Shown here one piece after another: positions 16,816 to 25,874 of a stretch of 64,000 nucleotides of DNA. The notes beneath the pieces are model-generated. The model saw nothing but the letters and a program-made list of their open reading frames with translations, did no database searches and was not told the DNA's origin. Position numbers and translations under genes: made by a program. The DNA is from G963692885 sp964658655. Lineage in GTDB: Bacteria; Acidobacteriota; Terriglobia; Terriglobales; Acidobacteriaceae. The DNA is taken from the NCBI GenBank assembly GCA_964658655.1, contig CAZZZL010000004.1, positions 1-64,000 on the forward strand, in the 5' to 3' direction. The first letter of the stretch is position 1, and every line of letters begins with the position of its first letter.

Positions 16816-17733
16816 TCAGAGGACCGGGGTGTGCTCACGCATGGCGACCGGATCACCGGACGCCGGATGAATCGCCGTTGTTCTGGGCTCGTAGAACGCG
16901 TTTTCCATCGGGAAGACCTGTGCGTTGAGTTCCCCGCCAATGAAGACGCTCATACAGGTGATGTACAGCCACACCAGCGTCGCGATTGCAGTGCCCAGTG
17001 AGCCGTAGACGACGGTGTAGTCAGCGAAGCGGGTGACGTACCAGCCGAAGACGAGGGTCGCGACAAACCAGATGATGGTAGCTCCGGACGCGCCCGGGAC
17101 GACCGATCGCCAGTCACGCGGCCGCGGCGTTCCATAGCGATACACGATGGCCAGCACGATCGCCGTGGTGCTGAGCGCGATAGCCCACCGCGCCATCCTC
17201 CAGGCAAACAGGATGTACGGCTGCAGGATGTGGGTGGAATTGTCGATAATCCACGTTTCGATCTGGTGGCCGAAAGCTACGATAAGCGTGGCGAAAAGCA
17301 GCGGTACCAGGCAGAACGGGATAAGCCCAATGGCAACGATGCGTTCACGCCAGAAGCTCCAGCCGCCTTTTTCGAGGTTATACGCGCGCCGGAAACCTTC
17401 CATAAACGAGGTCATGACGCCCATGCCGCCAAATATGCTGACCAGCGTTGCTGAGATCAGCACGGAGACAGACCGGCCATGCTTGGCCTGGAAATAAACC
17501 TGGATGGCCGACATCATATCCGTGGGGAGAAAATCGGCCAGCGTGGAGCTGACCTCACCGGCGATGGTCTCATTCTGCGGCACCAGGGCGAGCACGGTCG
17601 TGCCGACCAGGATGGCCGGAAACAGCCCCAGGATGGCCGAATAGGCAGCCGACTTCGACAGCGTCAGTACCTCGTGCGCCAGCGCCTTCCAGATAGCTCG
17701 CCGTAAATGGTGAAAGTGCTGCAGCATGCTCAC
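16816..17733 (-). CDS. YihY/BrkB-family inner-membrane protein
   Basis: A 305-residue multi-pass membrane protein of the YihY (formerly 'ribonuclease BN') family. Six hydrophobic segments are visible, starting with SAAYSAILGLFPAILVGTTV and including the family stretch SILISATLVSIFGGMGVM-like region and YGSLGTAIATLVWLYITCMS near the C-terminus, followed by FIGGELNAQ. The Y-x-x-LG and L-W-Y features are typical. Despite the old name, no RNase activity is expected; the function is unclear. The GTG at 17733 or the ATG two codons later may be used, with no strong Shine-Dalgarno. It is divergent from the permease gene at 17999. Confidence 0.85.
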   Translation of the reverse strand: MSMLQHFHHLRRAIWKALAHEVLTLSKSAAYSAILGLFPAILVGTTVLALVPQNETIAGEVSSTLADFLPTDMMSAIQVYFQAKHGRSVSVLISATLVSIFGGMGVMTSFMEGFRRAYNLEKGGWSFWRERIVAIGLIPFCLVPLLFATLIVAFGHQIETWIIDNSTHILQPYILFAWRMARWAIALSTTAIVLAIVYRYGTPRPRDWRSVVPGASGATIIWFVATLVFGWYVTRFADYTVVYGSLGTAIATLVWLYITCMSVFIGGELNAQVFPMENAFYEPRTTAIHPASGDPVAMREHTPVL

Positions 17734-17840
17734 TCAAGCGTAACCGATGGGGTTTGCAGAGGAAAGCGATTCATGGCCCCAGATCTCGTTCCGGAACATG
17801 ACCTGCCATGGTTACCTTCCCGGAGATGATGTTGCGAGTT

Positions 17841-17862
17841 CAGTGTCCGATTACGAACACTG
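17841..17862. promoter_or_regulatory. Candidate palindromic operator upstream of the orphan permease
   Basis: CAGTGT at 17841-17846 is the exact reverse complement of ACACTG at 17857-17862. CG pairs at inner symmetric positions give CAGTGT-N-CG-N4-CG-N-ACACTG, a 22-bp dyad. It lies 137 bp before the permease ATG and about 110 bp from the divergent yihY start. The size and symmetry suit a dimeric repressor site (for instance PadR or TetR type). The binding protein is unknown and no regulator gene is adjacent. Confidence 0.4.
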
Positions 17863-17998
17863 AGATCGCATGAACGGACATAATGGTATATGGACGCGGC
17901 CCGGCTCCAATAGGTTTAGCCCGGAAAGCTATAGCAACGGCATAGATGAGATGGCAGGCCAATTGCTGCCAAGTGTACGTTGCTTCGGGGAAATCGCC

Positions 17999-20452
17999 AT
18001 GATCCGACTGTTTCGCCACGCGGTCCGACAGCTTCGGGAGAATCCCGGGTTCGCCTTTACAGCCATTCTGACGCTGACGCTTGGGATCGGCGCGTCGACG
18101 GCCATCTTCGCGGTGCTCGATGCTGTGTTGCTGGAGCCATTGCCGTTCACGCAGCCCGATCGGCTAGTGGCGGTCGAGTCGCAGCCTTACGATAGCGTGT
18201 CGATTCCGACGATGAAAGACTATCTGGCACGATCGACCAGCTTTGCCAGTATGGCGGCTTACAGCGAATGGTCGCCTGCTCTAAAGTCTGATGACGTCAC
18301 GGCACCGAGGAAGATTCTCACCGTCTCACAGGGATTCTTTTCGACCCTGGGCAGTCATTTTGCGATGGGCAGCAGCTGGCCAATCACCGGCAACGAGTGG
18401 GATTGTTCTTCGACCGCTGTTGTGAGCGCTGGCTACTGGAAACGCATGGGCGGCGGCAGCCAGCTCGGTCGAAAAGCATTGAACATGGACGGTCGGGATT
18501 TTCAGATCACCGGCGTGCTGCCAATCGAAGAAGCGGTAGAAGGTGATGGCGGCTTCGGCCAGCCCGACGTTATCGTGCAGATCGGTTGCAACAGTCAGGC
18601 GCCCGTCACGAAGCGTGGATGGGCAGACTATTTTGCCATTGCCCGGCTCAAGCCTGGTGCCACCACGTCTCGGGCAACTGCCGAGCTGGTCCACATCGAT
18701 CAGGCGCTCTTGAAGGAGTATCCGGGAAATTACGGCTTCTTCCGTCCCGCGTCAGCCCGGTCGACGACCCAGGTGATTCCCTACGTTGAGCTGATGGTGG
18801 GCGCCGAGACCAGGCCGACTCTTTACCTGACACTTGCGGCGTGTGGGCTGCTGCTGCTGATCGCCTGCGCAAACCTTGCGAACCTGCTGCTGGCACGCAA
18901 TACCCGTCGCCGGGCCGAGTTTGCCACGCGGGCGACGCTGGGCGCCACGCTCGGGCAACTCCTGCAGCAACTGCTGATTGAAAGCGTGGTCCTTGTAGCT
19001 CTGGGCGCGACCGGCGGCGTGCTGCTGGCGACAGTAATTTTGCAGCTCCTGAAAAATACGGCAGCGCTTCACATGCCGCGGCTGGCGCATGCTTCGATGA
19101 ACATGCCGGTCATCGCGTTTGTGGTTGCACTTTCGGCAGGCGTTACGCTTTTCCTGGCGCTGCTGCCGGCATGGCGGACACTGCGTCCGGGTCTGCTGCG
19201 CGATCTGCAGGGAGCCGGCCGAACTTCTGCCGGGCGCAGTTTACGCATTGCCGGAAGGCTGCTGGTGATGACGCAGATCACGCTGAGCCTGGTGCTGGTT
19301 GCCTGCGCGGGATGGATGATCGGCAGCGTCTACCAGCTGCTGCACCAGCCGCTCGGCTTCACACCAGGACCGCTGCTCATGGCCCAGGCGTCGCTGGGTT
19401 CGAGCAGTGCTACCCGCGAAGAGAACGCCGTCATCGAGTTGAAATTTGAGCAGATGGCGGAGACACTGCATCAGCTTCCCGGCGTCGTCTCGGTGGCCCT
19501 CACCAAGCATCCGCCGCTCGGTCACTATACCGATGAATGGACTTTCTGCACCGACCTGCACCCTGAGCATTGCCGCAAGTCAGTAAATCTAGGCCCGGAT
19601 TCTTCGCCCATCAGTCCTCATTACTTCGCAACAGTGGGACAGCCGGTGCTCGAGGGTCGCGATTTCAACGACGCCGATGACGGCCGCAACCACGTCGTGA
19701 TTGTGAACCAGGCACTGGCTGCCCGCGAGTGGCCGGGCCAGAGCGCATTGGGGCATCGGGTCCGAACGGGCGAGATCAAGGTTGCGGAGGGGAGCAGCCC
19801 GGATGGTCTGACCTGGGCATCCGTCGTTGGCGTAGTCGGCAACGTGAAAGACCGCGACCTGGAATCGACTCCTCCGCCCAACCTCTACGTACCTCGCGTG
19901 GAAGACCCGCGCAATTCCGTGATGTTCCTTCTCAAAGCGAATGGCGACCCGGCGTTGCTGCTGCATGCTGTGCGCGAAAAGATCAAAGCACAGATGCCGG
20001 CTGCCCGCGTTTTCGGCGTCCACACCATGCAGGAAGAGATGCTGAGTGAGGTTCAGGAAAAAGCATTCCTCATGCGGGTCGCCATCGCCTTCGGTTCGGT
20101 GGCACTGTTTCTCTCGATCCTCGGCACCTACGGGCTGCTCGCCTACGAAGTCTCGCTGCGCGAAAAAGAGATCGGTATCCGGCTGGCGCTGGGCTCGTCA
20201 CGGGAACGGATCGTTGCCCTGCTGCTGCATGAAGAAGGTCGATGGCTGGCAGCCGGGGGAGTTCTGGGACTGGCAGGTGCAGCGGCAACCGGCTATGCCC
20301 TGCGCGCGCGTTTCTACCAGGCACAGGCGACATCGATGCCCGTACTGCTGGGTTCAACACTGTTGCTGCTGGTGCCGGCACTAATTGCGATCGGCCTGCC
20401 CGCCAGTCGTGCTGCGCTGCAAGATCCGGCGGAAACGCTGCGTCGCGAGTAA
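17999..20452 (+). CDS. MacB/FtsX-like orphan ABC permease (ADOP family)
   Basis: An 817-residue membrane protein with two copies of the MacB periplasmic core plus FtsX domain, the layout of acidobacterial duplicated orphan permeases. It starts with RLFRHAVRQLRENPGFAFTA and ILTLTLGIGASTAIFAVLDA (first helix plus the GIGA motif). Three helices follow at about 285-420 (LAACGLLLLIACANLANLLL, ARNTRRRAEFATRATLG). The second half repeats the periplasmic core and ends with LSILGTYGLLAYEVSLREKE, IGIRLALGSSRERI and two more helices. No ATP-binding subunit is nearby. The ATG at 17999 has GGGGAAA about 7 nt upstream; the 43 extra residues of the longer frame are not family-like. The substrate is unknown; peptide, lipid or toxin efflux is typical of MacB relatives. 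Confidence 0.87.
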   Translation: MIRLFRHAVRQLRENPGFAFTAILTLTLGIGASTAIFAVLDAVLLEPLPFTQPDRLVAVESQPYDSVSIPTMKDYLARSTSFASMAAYSEWSPALKSDDVTAPRKILTVSQGFFSTLGSHFAMGSSWPITGNEWDCSSTAVVSAGYWKRMGGGSQLGRKALNMDGRDFQITGVLPIEEAVEGDGGFGQPDVIVQIGCNSQAPVTKRGWADYFAIARLKPGATTSRATAELVHIDQALLKEYPGNYGFFRPASARSTTQVIPYVELMVGAETRPTLYLTLAACGLLLLIACANLANLLLARNTRRRAEFATRATLGATLGQLLQQLLIESVVLVALGATGGVLLATVILQLLKNTAALHMPRLAHASMNMPVIAFVVALSAGVTLFLALLPAWRTLRPGLLRDLQGAGRTSAGRSLRIAGRLLVMTQITLSLVLVACAGWMIGSVYQLLHQPLGFTPGPLLMAQASLGSSSATREENAVIELKFEQMAETLHQLPGVVSVALTKHPPLGHYTDEWTFCTDLHPEHCRKSVNLGPDSSPISPHYFATVGQPVLEGRDFNDADDGRNHVVIVNQALAAREWPGQSALGHRVRTGEIKVAEGSSPDGLTWASVVGVVGNVKDRDLESTPPPNLYVPRVEDPRNSVMFLLKANGDPALLLHAVREKIKAQMPAARVFGVHTMQEEMLSEVQEKAFLMRVAIAFGSVALFLSILGTYGLLAYEVSLREKEIGIRLALGSSRERIVALLLHEEGRWLAAGGVLGLAGAAATGYALRARFYQAQATSMPVLLGSTLLLLVPALIAIGLPASRAALQDPAETLRRE

Positions 20453-20487
20453 GCCGCTTGCGTTAGCATGGTTAGGTCGTTTCAGCC

Positions 20488-22848
20488 ATGAAAATATACC
20501 CAGTCGCCCCCGCCCCACTGCGTTTCGTCGCGTGTCTTTCACTCGCTGCACTTGCGTGTCTCTCCAGCGCTGCAGCATCCAGGCATGCCACGCCTCCATC
20601 GGCTCCTCCGGTCACTCATCCCAACACGCAGCTGACAGGTAAGGAACTCGACAAGAAGGTCGAAGTACTGCTGAGCTCGATGACACTGGCCGAGAAAGCC
20701 GGGCAGCTCGCGCAATACACCTATGGATTTGCAACCGGCCCTGGTACACATCGCGAAAATTACGAAGTTATGCTGCAGAAGGGCGAAGTCGGTTCACTGC
20801 TGAACGTGAACAATGCTGCGACAGCGAACCACTTTCAGCACGTGGCCATGGAGAAATCGCGGTTGCATATTCCGCTGCTTTTCGGCCTCGATGTGGTGCA
20901 CGGAGACAGAACAATCTTTCCTGTACCGCTGGGCATGGCTGCAAGCTTTGACGCTCCTCTGGTCGAGCAGACGGCGCATGTGGCCGCAGTGGAATCGCGC
21001 GCCGATGGCGTGAACTGGGTGTTCTCGCCGATGGTCGATATTGCGCGCGATGCACGATGGGGCCGCATGGTTGAAGGCGCCGGTGAAGATCAAGTACTGG
21101 GCAGCGCGATGGCCAAGGCATACGTGCGCGGCTACCAGGGGAATGATCTATCGTCAGCGGATGCAGTCGCGGCCTGTGTAAAACACTTCGCAGCGTATGG
21201 TGCGCCAGTCGCGGGGCGCGATTACAACGCAGTAGATATGTCCGAGATGCAACTGCGGCAGACCTATCTGCCGACTTACAGAGCGGCCATCGATACGGGT
21301 GACGGTGCCGGTGCCGCAACCGTGATGAGTTCATTCAATTCACTAAACGGTGTGCCCGCAACGGCAAATCCATTCACGCTCACGCAGATCCTCCGCAAAG
21401 AGTGGGGCTTCGATGGGTTGGTGGTCAGCGACTATGGCGCGGTATCCGAATTGCTGAAGCATGGTATTGCGGCCGATGGCGCCGGTGCCGCGAACAAAGC
21501 ACTATCAGCCGGCGTCGATATGGATATGGAAGGCGACCTGTACCGCACCCGCATTCCAGCACTGGTGCAGAGCGGACAATTACCACTGCCGGTTGTCGAT
21601 GAGGCGGTGCGCCGGATCCTCCGGGTGAAATACGCGATGGGATTATTCGATCATCCCTATGCGCCCGAGGATGGCAAGCCATATGCAGCGACTGATGAGA
21701 AGCGTGCGCTTGCGCGCAAGGCCGCGGAAGAAAGCCTGGTGCTGTTGAAGAATGAGGCGCTGCAGGGTTCGGGTCCGCTGCTGCCATTACAAGTCAATAA
21801 AAACAAAGCGATCAAGGTAGCGCTGATCGGGCCGCTGGCGGACTCGCACCATGACATGCTCGGCTCGTGGGCAGCCAGCGGGAATGCCAAGGATGCTGTG
21901 ACACTGCGGGAAGCCCTGGCGAAACGACTGCCGTCGGATAGGGTGTTATACGCGAAAGGAACTGACGCAACCGGCACGTCCACCGATGGCTTCAGCGACG
22001 CAGTCGCACAGGCAAAGCAGGCTGACGTCGTGCTGCTCGCGCTGGGTGAACCCGCCGACGATACAGGCGAGGCGTCGTCGCGCACGCGGCTCTCTCTGCC
22101 CGGCAACCAGGAGCAGCTGCTGGAAGCAGTCTCGGCGACTGGCAAGCCGGTGGTGCTGATCCTGTTTGGCGGCCGGCCGCCGGCAATTCCCTGGGCTGCG
22201 GCGCATGTACCGGCAATTATCGAGGCGTGGTTCCCGGGTATCGAAGCCGGGCCGGCGATCATTGACACGCTGCTTGGCGATGCGAATTTCTCGGGCAAAC
22301 TGCCGGTTGAGTTCCCGCAATCCGTCGGGCAGGAGCCTTTGTACCTGTCACAGTTACCTACAGCAAGGCCGGCCGGCGACGTCGACCTGACGCATCCGCC
22401 AACCAATGCCGAGGAGCGCTATCTCTCGCGCTATATCGATGAGACCAATGCGCCCGTTTATCCATTTGGATGGGGACTGAGCTATGCGCACTTCAGCTAC
22501 TCTACGCCGGTCGTCAAGCATACGATGGGCTCAGCAACTGAAGTGGGCAAGGTTGAAGTAAGTGTCGATGTGAAGAACACCAGCGCGGTTGCCGGCGACG
22601 AAGTCGTGCAACTGTACATACGCGATCTGGTGGCGAGCGTGGAACAGCCTGTGCGGGAATTAAAGGGCTTCCAACGCGTAACGCTGGCGCCTGGAGAGCA
22701 GAAGCATTTGACCTTCACGCTTGGCTTCAATGACCTGGCGTTCTACAACGTTGCTCTGAAGCGAGTGGTGGAACCAGGAACGTTCAAGGTCTGGGTCGGA
22801 GGAAGCTCGGCCTCAACAAATGAGGCCGAGTTCACCGTGATGCAGTAG
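20488..22848 (+). CDS. bglX: Secreted GH3 beta-glucosidase (BglX-like)
   Basis: A 786-residue glycoside hydrolase family 3 enzyme that removes terminal beta-linked glucose (or a related sugar) from oligosaccharides. The N-terminus is a signal peptide (FVACLSLAALACLSSAAAS), placing it in the periplasm or outside. The (beta/alpha)8 domain contains LFGLDVVHGDRTIFPVPLG, VFSPMVDIARDARWGRMVEG, VKHFAAYG and the nucleophile motif GLVVSDYGAVSEL (D315). The C-terminal alpha/beta sandwich and fibronectin-III-like domain (VSVDVKNTSAVAGDEVVQLY) are complete. It lies 35 bp behind the permease and converges tightly (11 bp) with the thioredoxin-like gene. A second, different GH3 enzyme is at 50508. Confidence 0.92.
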   Translation: MKIYPVAPAPLRFVACLSLAALACLSSAAASRHATPPSAPPVTHPNTQLTGKELDKKVEVLLSSMTLAEKAGQLAQYTYGFATGPGTHRENYEVMLQKGEVGSLLNVNNAATANHFQHVAMEKSRLHIPLLFGLDVVHGDRTIFPVPLGMAASFDAPLVEQTAHVAAVESRADGVNWVFSPMVDIARDARWGRMVEGAGEDQVLGSAMAKAYVRGYQGNDLSSADAVAACVKHFAAYGAPVAGRDYNAVDMSEMQLRQTYLPTYRAAIDTGDGAGAATVMSSFNSLNGVPATANPFTLTQILRKEWGFDGLVVSDYGAVSELLKHGIAADGAGAANKALSAGVDMDMEGDLYRTRIPALVQSGQLPLPVVDEAVRRILRVKYAMGLFDHPYAPEDGKPYAATDEKRALARKAAEESLVLLKNEALQGSGPLLPLQVNKNKAIKVALIGPLADSHHDMLGSWAASGNAKDAVTLREALAKRLPSDRVLYAKGTDATGTSTDGFSDAVAQAKQADVVLLALGEPADDTGEASSRTRLSLPGNQEQLLEAVSATGKPVVLILFGGRPPAIPWAAAHVPAIIEAWFPGIEAGPAIIDTLLGDANFSGKLPVEFPQSVGQEPLYLSQLPTARPAGDVDLTHPPTNAEERYLSRYIDETNAPVYPFGWGLSYAHFSYSTPVVKHTMGSATEVGKVEVSVDVKNTSAVAGDEVVQLYIRDLVASVEQPVRELKGFQRVTLAPGEQKHLTFTLGFNDLAFYNVALKRVVEPGTFKVWVGGSSASTNEAEFTVMQ

Positions 22849-22859
22849 TGCGATAACGA

Positions 22860-23339
22860 TTATCGCTTCGGCTTCCACTGGTTCAGGAAGTCCGTGACCG
22901 ACTGTGCTTCCATGTGGCGCATGTTCTCGAACTCGCCGGTCGCCTGGGCATAGACGACCTTGCCCTCGGGAGACAGCACTGCCACTGCCGGCACACCCTT
23001 CTTCAGAGGCACACCGTACTTTTCAGCAACGTCAGTATTCATGTCGTAGCGACCGATATTGACGTCGACCAGGATGTAATTGTCCGCCAGCAACTTGTCA
23101 TTGGGGGACTGGTGAAAATAGGTGTCGAGCACGTGGCAGTCAGGGCACCAGTTACCGCCGAAATCGAGTATCACGCGCTTGTGCTCCTGCCGCGCCTTCA
23201 TGAGTGCAGCATGAATTTCAGGCTTGGCATCGGGCGTGTTCGGGTAAATATCTTTTAGCTGAGCCGAAGCGGAAAGGCTGATTAAGGCAACGGCAAACCA
23301 TGCAAGAAGAGTGTGTGTGCGACGAGTCTTCATCTTCAA
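22860..23339 (-). CDS. Exported thioredoxin-like protein
   Basis: A 159-residue thioredoxin-fold protein with a signal peptide (LLAWFAVALISLSASAQ). The active site is FGGNWCPDCHVLDTYF with a CPDC redox pair at about residues 66-69, and the cis-Pro loop GVPAVAVLSPEG is present. It resembles the Thioredoxin_7/DsbD-gamma-like class, so periplasmic disulfide exchange is likely; its partner is unknown. The spacing to the alginate-lyase-like gene upstream on the same strand is 45 bp, so the two may share a transcript. The ATG at 23339 has no strong Shine-Dalgarno, though an in-frame upstream alternative is not better. Confidence 0.85.
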   Translation of the reverse strand: MKMKTRRTHTLLAWFAVALISLSASAQLKDIYPNTPDAKPEIHAALMKARQEHKRVILDFGGNWCPDCHVLDTYFHQSPNDKLLADNYILVDVNIGRYDMNTDVAEKYGVPLKKGVPAVAVLSPEGKVVYAQATGEFENMRHMEAQSVTDFLNQWKPKR

Positions 23340-23384
23340 GAAATATCCTCAAGCGTAATCTATCGTAACTGCATTTGGTTGAAT

Positions 23385-24488
23385 TTACGACATACCCATG
23401 GCGAGGCGTTGCCATAACTTTGGAGTGCCGCCAAGTTGAAGCGCCAGGTCGGCCCATCGTCGATCTAGCGCGCTGGCGTACAGGTAAAGCTGAGCGGAGC
23501 CGCTGGGCGTCCAGGTCCCGCTGAAGCCTTCGAGCCCCGCATTGCGTCGATCAAAATCATAGGCCACGCCAGACCGCATGAACTCCTGGTGTGTGTCGGC
23601 ACCCGTGGCATAGGTGTTGAGCCACGCCAGCGCTGATTGCAGGGTGACACCGCTTGGCGCAGTGATGCCGTACCAGTTTTCGCCGTGATCGTGCGCCGCT
23701 AATGCAGCAGTGACCATCGGTTGCAGATCGCGCACCACGTAATAGAGTGCATCGCGTTTGGCATAGTCTGCAGTCGATCCGTCCGACTGCACACTGTTGT
23801 TCAACTGCGCAGTAAATGCCGCTTCAAGATGGCCGATCGCAGCTGTATCCGCCACGACATATGCTGCCATCGTCGCTAGTTTGATGCGGGTGCTCTGCCG
23901 GTTGTCGGCATCTGCTGCATGGCGATCGATTTCCGCAAGGTAGCCCGCGCTGAGACGAGCGGCGAAGCCCTGCCATTGCGCAAGGAGCGGTGCAGGCATG
24001 GCGCTATCGATGATGTCGGCCGCAAGAAAAAGCTGTTCAAAGTTCGCTTCGTCGCCGGGATTGAAATCGGGCTGATAGGTCTTAATCCATGCAGAGAGAA
24101 TCGCTTCAGTATGGGTGAGATAGACTGCATCACCCGTGACACAGTATCCGACCGCAAGATCACGCGCCGCGTCCCAGTCGCGCTCAGCGTTTACACTTTC
24201 GTCGCGAGCACCCTGGTGCGGCAGCAGGCCGTCTGTGTGCAGATGGATCATCGGATGTGGAATGCGCGGCAATGCGGCCTGCGCGAGCGTAATGGCAGCG
24301 TCGCGTTCGTCCGGCGAGGCAGCCTTGCAGTTGTTCATCGCAAGCGTGCCGTTGGTGAACGCGAACCCCTGCGCGTTTGCATGCTCATTCAAAAAGGCCA
24401 AGCCGGCTGCGGCAAGAATGAGGGTAAACGCACTCGCCGCAAGTTTATGCATGACTGTTGGAAGCTGCAATGAGAGGTTTTGACGCAT
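23385..24488 (-). CDS. Secreted alginate-lyase-fold protein (PL5-like/Alginate_lyase domain)
   Basis: A 367-residue exported protein with the (alpha/alpha)-toroid 'Alginate_lyase' domain. The signal peptide is LAASAFTLILAAAGLAFLNE up to about residue 40. Family features are the first-helix region IPHPMIHLHTDGL, then the core FNPGDEANFEQLFLAADIID, RQSTRIKLATMAAYVVAD and RRNAGLEGFSGTWTPSG. The substrate may be alginate or another uronic-acid or deacetylated polymer; the catalytic His/Tyr set cannot be assigned with certainty. I kept the ATG at 24488 (AAAGAA before it); the ATG at 24452 would also leave a signal peptide. It neighbours a WYL regulator 53 bp further on in the same direction. Confidence 0.75.
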   Translation of the reverse strand: MRQNLSLQLPTVMHKLAASAFTLILAAAGLAFLNEHANAQGFAFTNGTLAMNNCKAASPDERDAAITLAQAALPRIPHPMIHLHTDGLLPHQGARDESVNAERDWDAARDLAVGYCVTGDAVYLTHTEAILSAWIKTYQPDFNPGDEANFEQLFLAADIIDSAMPAPLLAQWQGFAARLSAGYLAEIDRHAADADNRQSTRIKLATMAAYVVADTAAIGHLEAAFTAQLNNSVQSDGSTADYAKRDALYYVVRDLQPMVTAALAAHDHGENWYGITAPSGVTLQSALAWLNTYATGADTHQEFMRSGVAYDFDRRNAGLEGFSGTWTPSGSAQLYLYASALDRRWADLALQLGGTPKLWQRLAMGMS

Positions 24489-24541
24489 TTCTTTGAACTA
24501 TTTTCGTGTTGGCTATGTCAGTCGGTGGCTGACAAACACAG

Positions 24542-25228
24542 TCAATCCGCCGCGCGCTCCGCCTGCCGGATGAACTCGGCCAGGGACTTGAGCGGATCTT
24601 CCGGAATCCGGTCACTCAACCCAGCCAGCGATGTGATGCGGTCGAGCCGGAACGTGCGGAAGTCATTACGCACCTCGCACCACGCGAGCAGCGTCCACTG
24701 CTGGCCCCAGAATGCGAGGCCGAGCGGCTGAATCGTTCGCTCGGATTTCTCGTTTTGCAGATTTTTGTAGCAGAGCTGGAGTTTGCGTCTGTCCCCAATC
24801 GCCTTGCGAATCGGATCGAGAAAGGCGTACACGCTGCTGGGGACGTGGTATCCGGGTGCGTAGAGCGGAGCGGCCGCAATTTCCTGCCGACGATTCTCGG
24901 GCAGCGCGTGGCTGATCTTCTCGAGCGCGGAGCGAGCGGCCGCGGCAAGACCGGGTCCGCCCCAGCTTTCCATGACACGTATGCCGGCGACCAGTGCTTC
25001 GACCTCGTCATAGGTGAACATGATCGGAGGGATCTCGAATCCAGCGCCCATTCGGTAACCAACGCCCGCTTCGCCGAGGATGGGGACGCCGGAGAGGGAG
25101 AGGTCGCGGATGTCGCGATAAAGTGTGCGCGCAGATATACCGAGCGAGGAGGCAAGCTGCGCGGCAGTGACGACCCGCCTGCCACGCAGCAGTTGCACGA
25201 TTTGAAACAGCCTGTCAGCGCGTCTCAT
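24542..25228 (-). CDS. YafY-type HTH/WYL transcriptional regulator
   Basis: A 228-residue DeoR-like regulator. The N-terminal winged helix reads RADRLFQIVQLLRGRR, then VVTAAQLASSLGISARTLYR (recognition helix SARTLYRDI). The C-terminal WYL domain begins near residue 140 (RRKLQLCYKNLQNEKSERTI) and continues with PLGLAFWGQQWTLLAWCEVR and DFRTFRLDRI. WYL domains bind nucleic acid or small ligands. It lies 77 bp downstream of the VOC protein gene on the same strand, a frequent pairing in soil bacteria. It probably controls that gene or itself; no operator was identified. Confidence 0.9.
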   Translation of the reverse strand: MRRADRLFQIVQLLRGRRVVTAAQLASSLGISARTLYRDIRDLSLSGVPILGEAGVGYRMGAGFEIPPIMFTYDEVEALVAGIRVMESWGGPGLAAAARSALEKISHALPENRRQEIAAAPLYAPGYHVPSSVYAFLDPIRKAIGDRRKLQLCYKNLQNEKSERTIQPLGLAFWGQQWTLLAWCEVRNDFRTFRLDRITSLAGLSDRIPEDPLKSLAEFIRQAERAAD

Positions 25229-25305
25229 GTACTCGCCGTGCGGTCAGACGAGCTTCGCGCTTACAGCTTGCGTTGCTCGCTGCCCGGTGGTGGAATGACT
25301 TTCGA

Positions 25306-25734
25306 TTATTGCATTGCGTGGAGGCCGATGAGATTCCCTTCGGTGTCCTCGATGCGTGCGAAACATCCCATGCCTTCCGGCAGCTCCGTGTAGGGGTGGT
25401 AGATGGATCCACCGGCCGCCTCCACACGGTCGAGAACAGAATCAAGGAATGGATCGGCGTTCAGAGCCGGCAGGGGACCATGGCCCGGCTTGAGATTCGT
25501 GGCTTCAATCAGGCAGCCGCCGATGCCGGGGGCTTCATAGGGAAAGACGGCAATGCGCTCGGGCCCGAATTGCTCTATCTGGAGCCTGGTTTCAAAGATC
25601 GTCTCGTAAAACTTCTGCGCGCGTTCCATGTTAGCGACAGGAATTTCAAACCAGACGACTTTGCTGTTGCGATGCTGCTGACGGGCCTGCTGCTCAACGA
25701 CTGGCTTGGTGGCTGGGAGTGTTTCGATGGTCAT
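25306..25734 (-). CDS. VOC-family (glyoxalase-like) protein
   Basis: A 142-residue single-module vicinal-oxygen-chelate protein. After a ~22-residue polar lead it shows VVWFEIPVANMERAQKFYET, then GIGGCLIEATNLKPGHG and the second beta-alpha-beta unit ending in FARIEDTEGNLIGLHAMQ, the usual VOC finish with a Glu metal ligand region. It may be an isomerase, dioxygenase or resistance protein; the reaction cannot be told. The ATG at 25734 is preceded by a perfect AGGAGG at six bases. It is followed by the WYL regulator gene. Confidence 0.88.
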   Translation of the reverse strand: MTIETLPATKPVVEQQARQQHRNSKVVWFEIPVANMERAQKFYETIFETRLQIEQFGPERIAVFPYEAPGIGGCLIEATNLKPGHGPLPALNADPFLDSVLDRVEAAGGSIYHPYTELPEGMGCFARIEDTEGNLIGLHAMQ

Positions 25735-25830
25735 AAGAATCCTCCTGAATAGCTGCTGTCTTCAGAAGGTAAACGGGTGCTGCTGACAGCATTGTGTCAG
25801 CAGTGTTAGCAACACGCCTGCAGACAGCAA

Positions 25831-25852
25831 AGCCCGGGGCTGAGCCCCGGGC
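25831..25852 (-). terminator. Intrinsic terminator after tsf
   Basis: AGCCCGGGGC and GCCCCGGGCT form a very stable stem around a 2-nt loop, 23 bp past the tsf stop. The T-run is short on either strand, so termination may be bidirectional and shared with the convergent space before the VOC gene promoter. It closes the ribosomal-protein transcription block. Confidence 0.65.
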
Positions 25853-25874
25853 TTTGATTGCCTGCCTGGTTAAT

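Noticed and set aside
22851..22867. GCGATAA/TTATCGC-like hairpin between the GH3 and thioredoxin-like genes as a terminator
   Set aside because: The stem is short, overlaps the coding end of the minus-strand gene and has no T-run.
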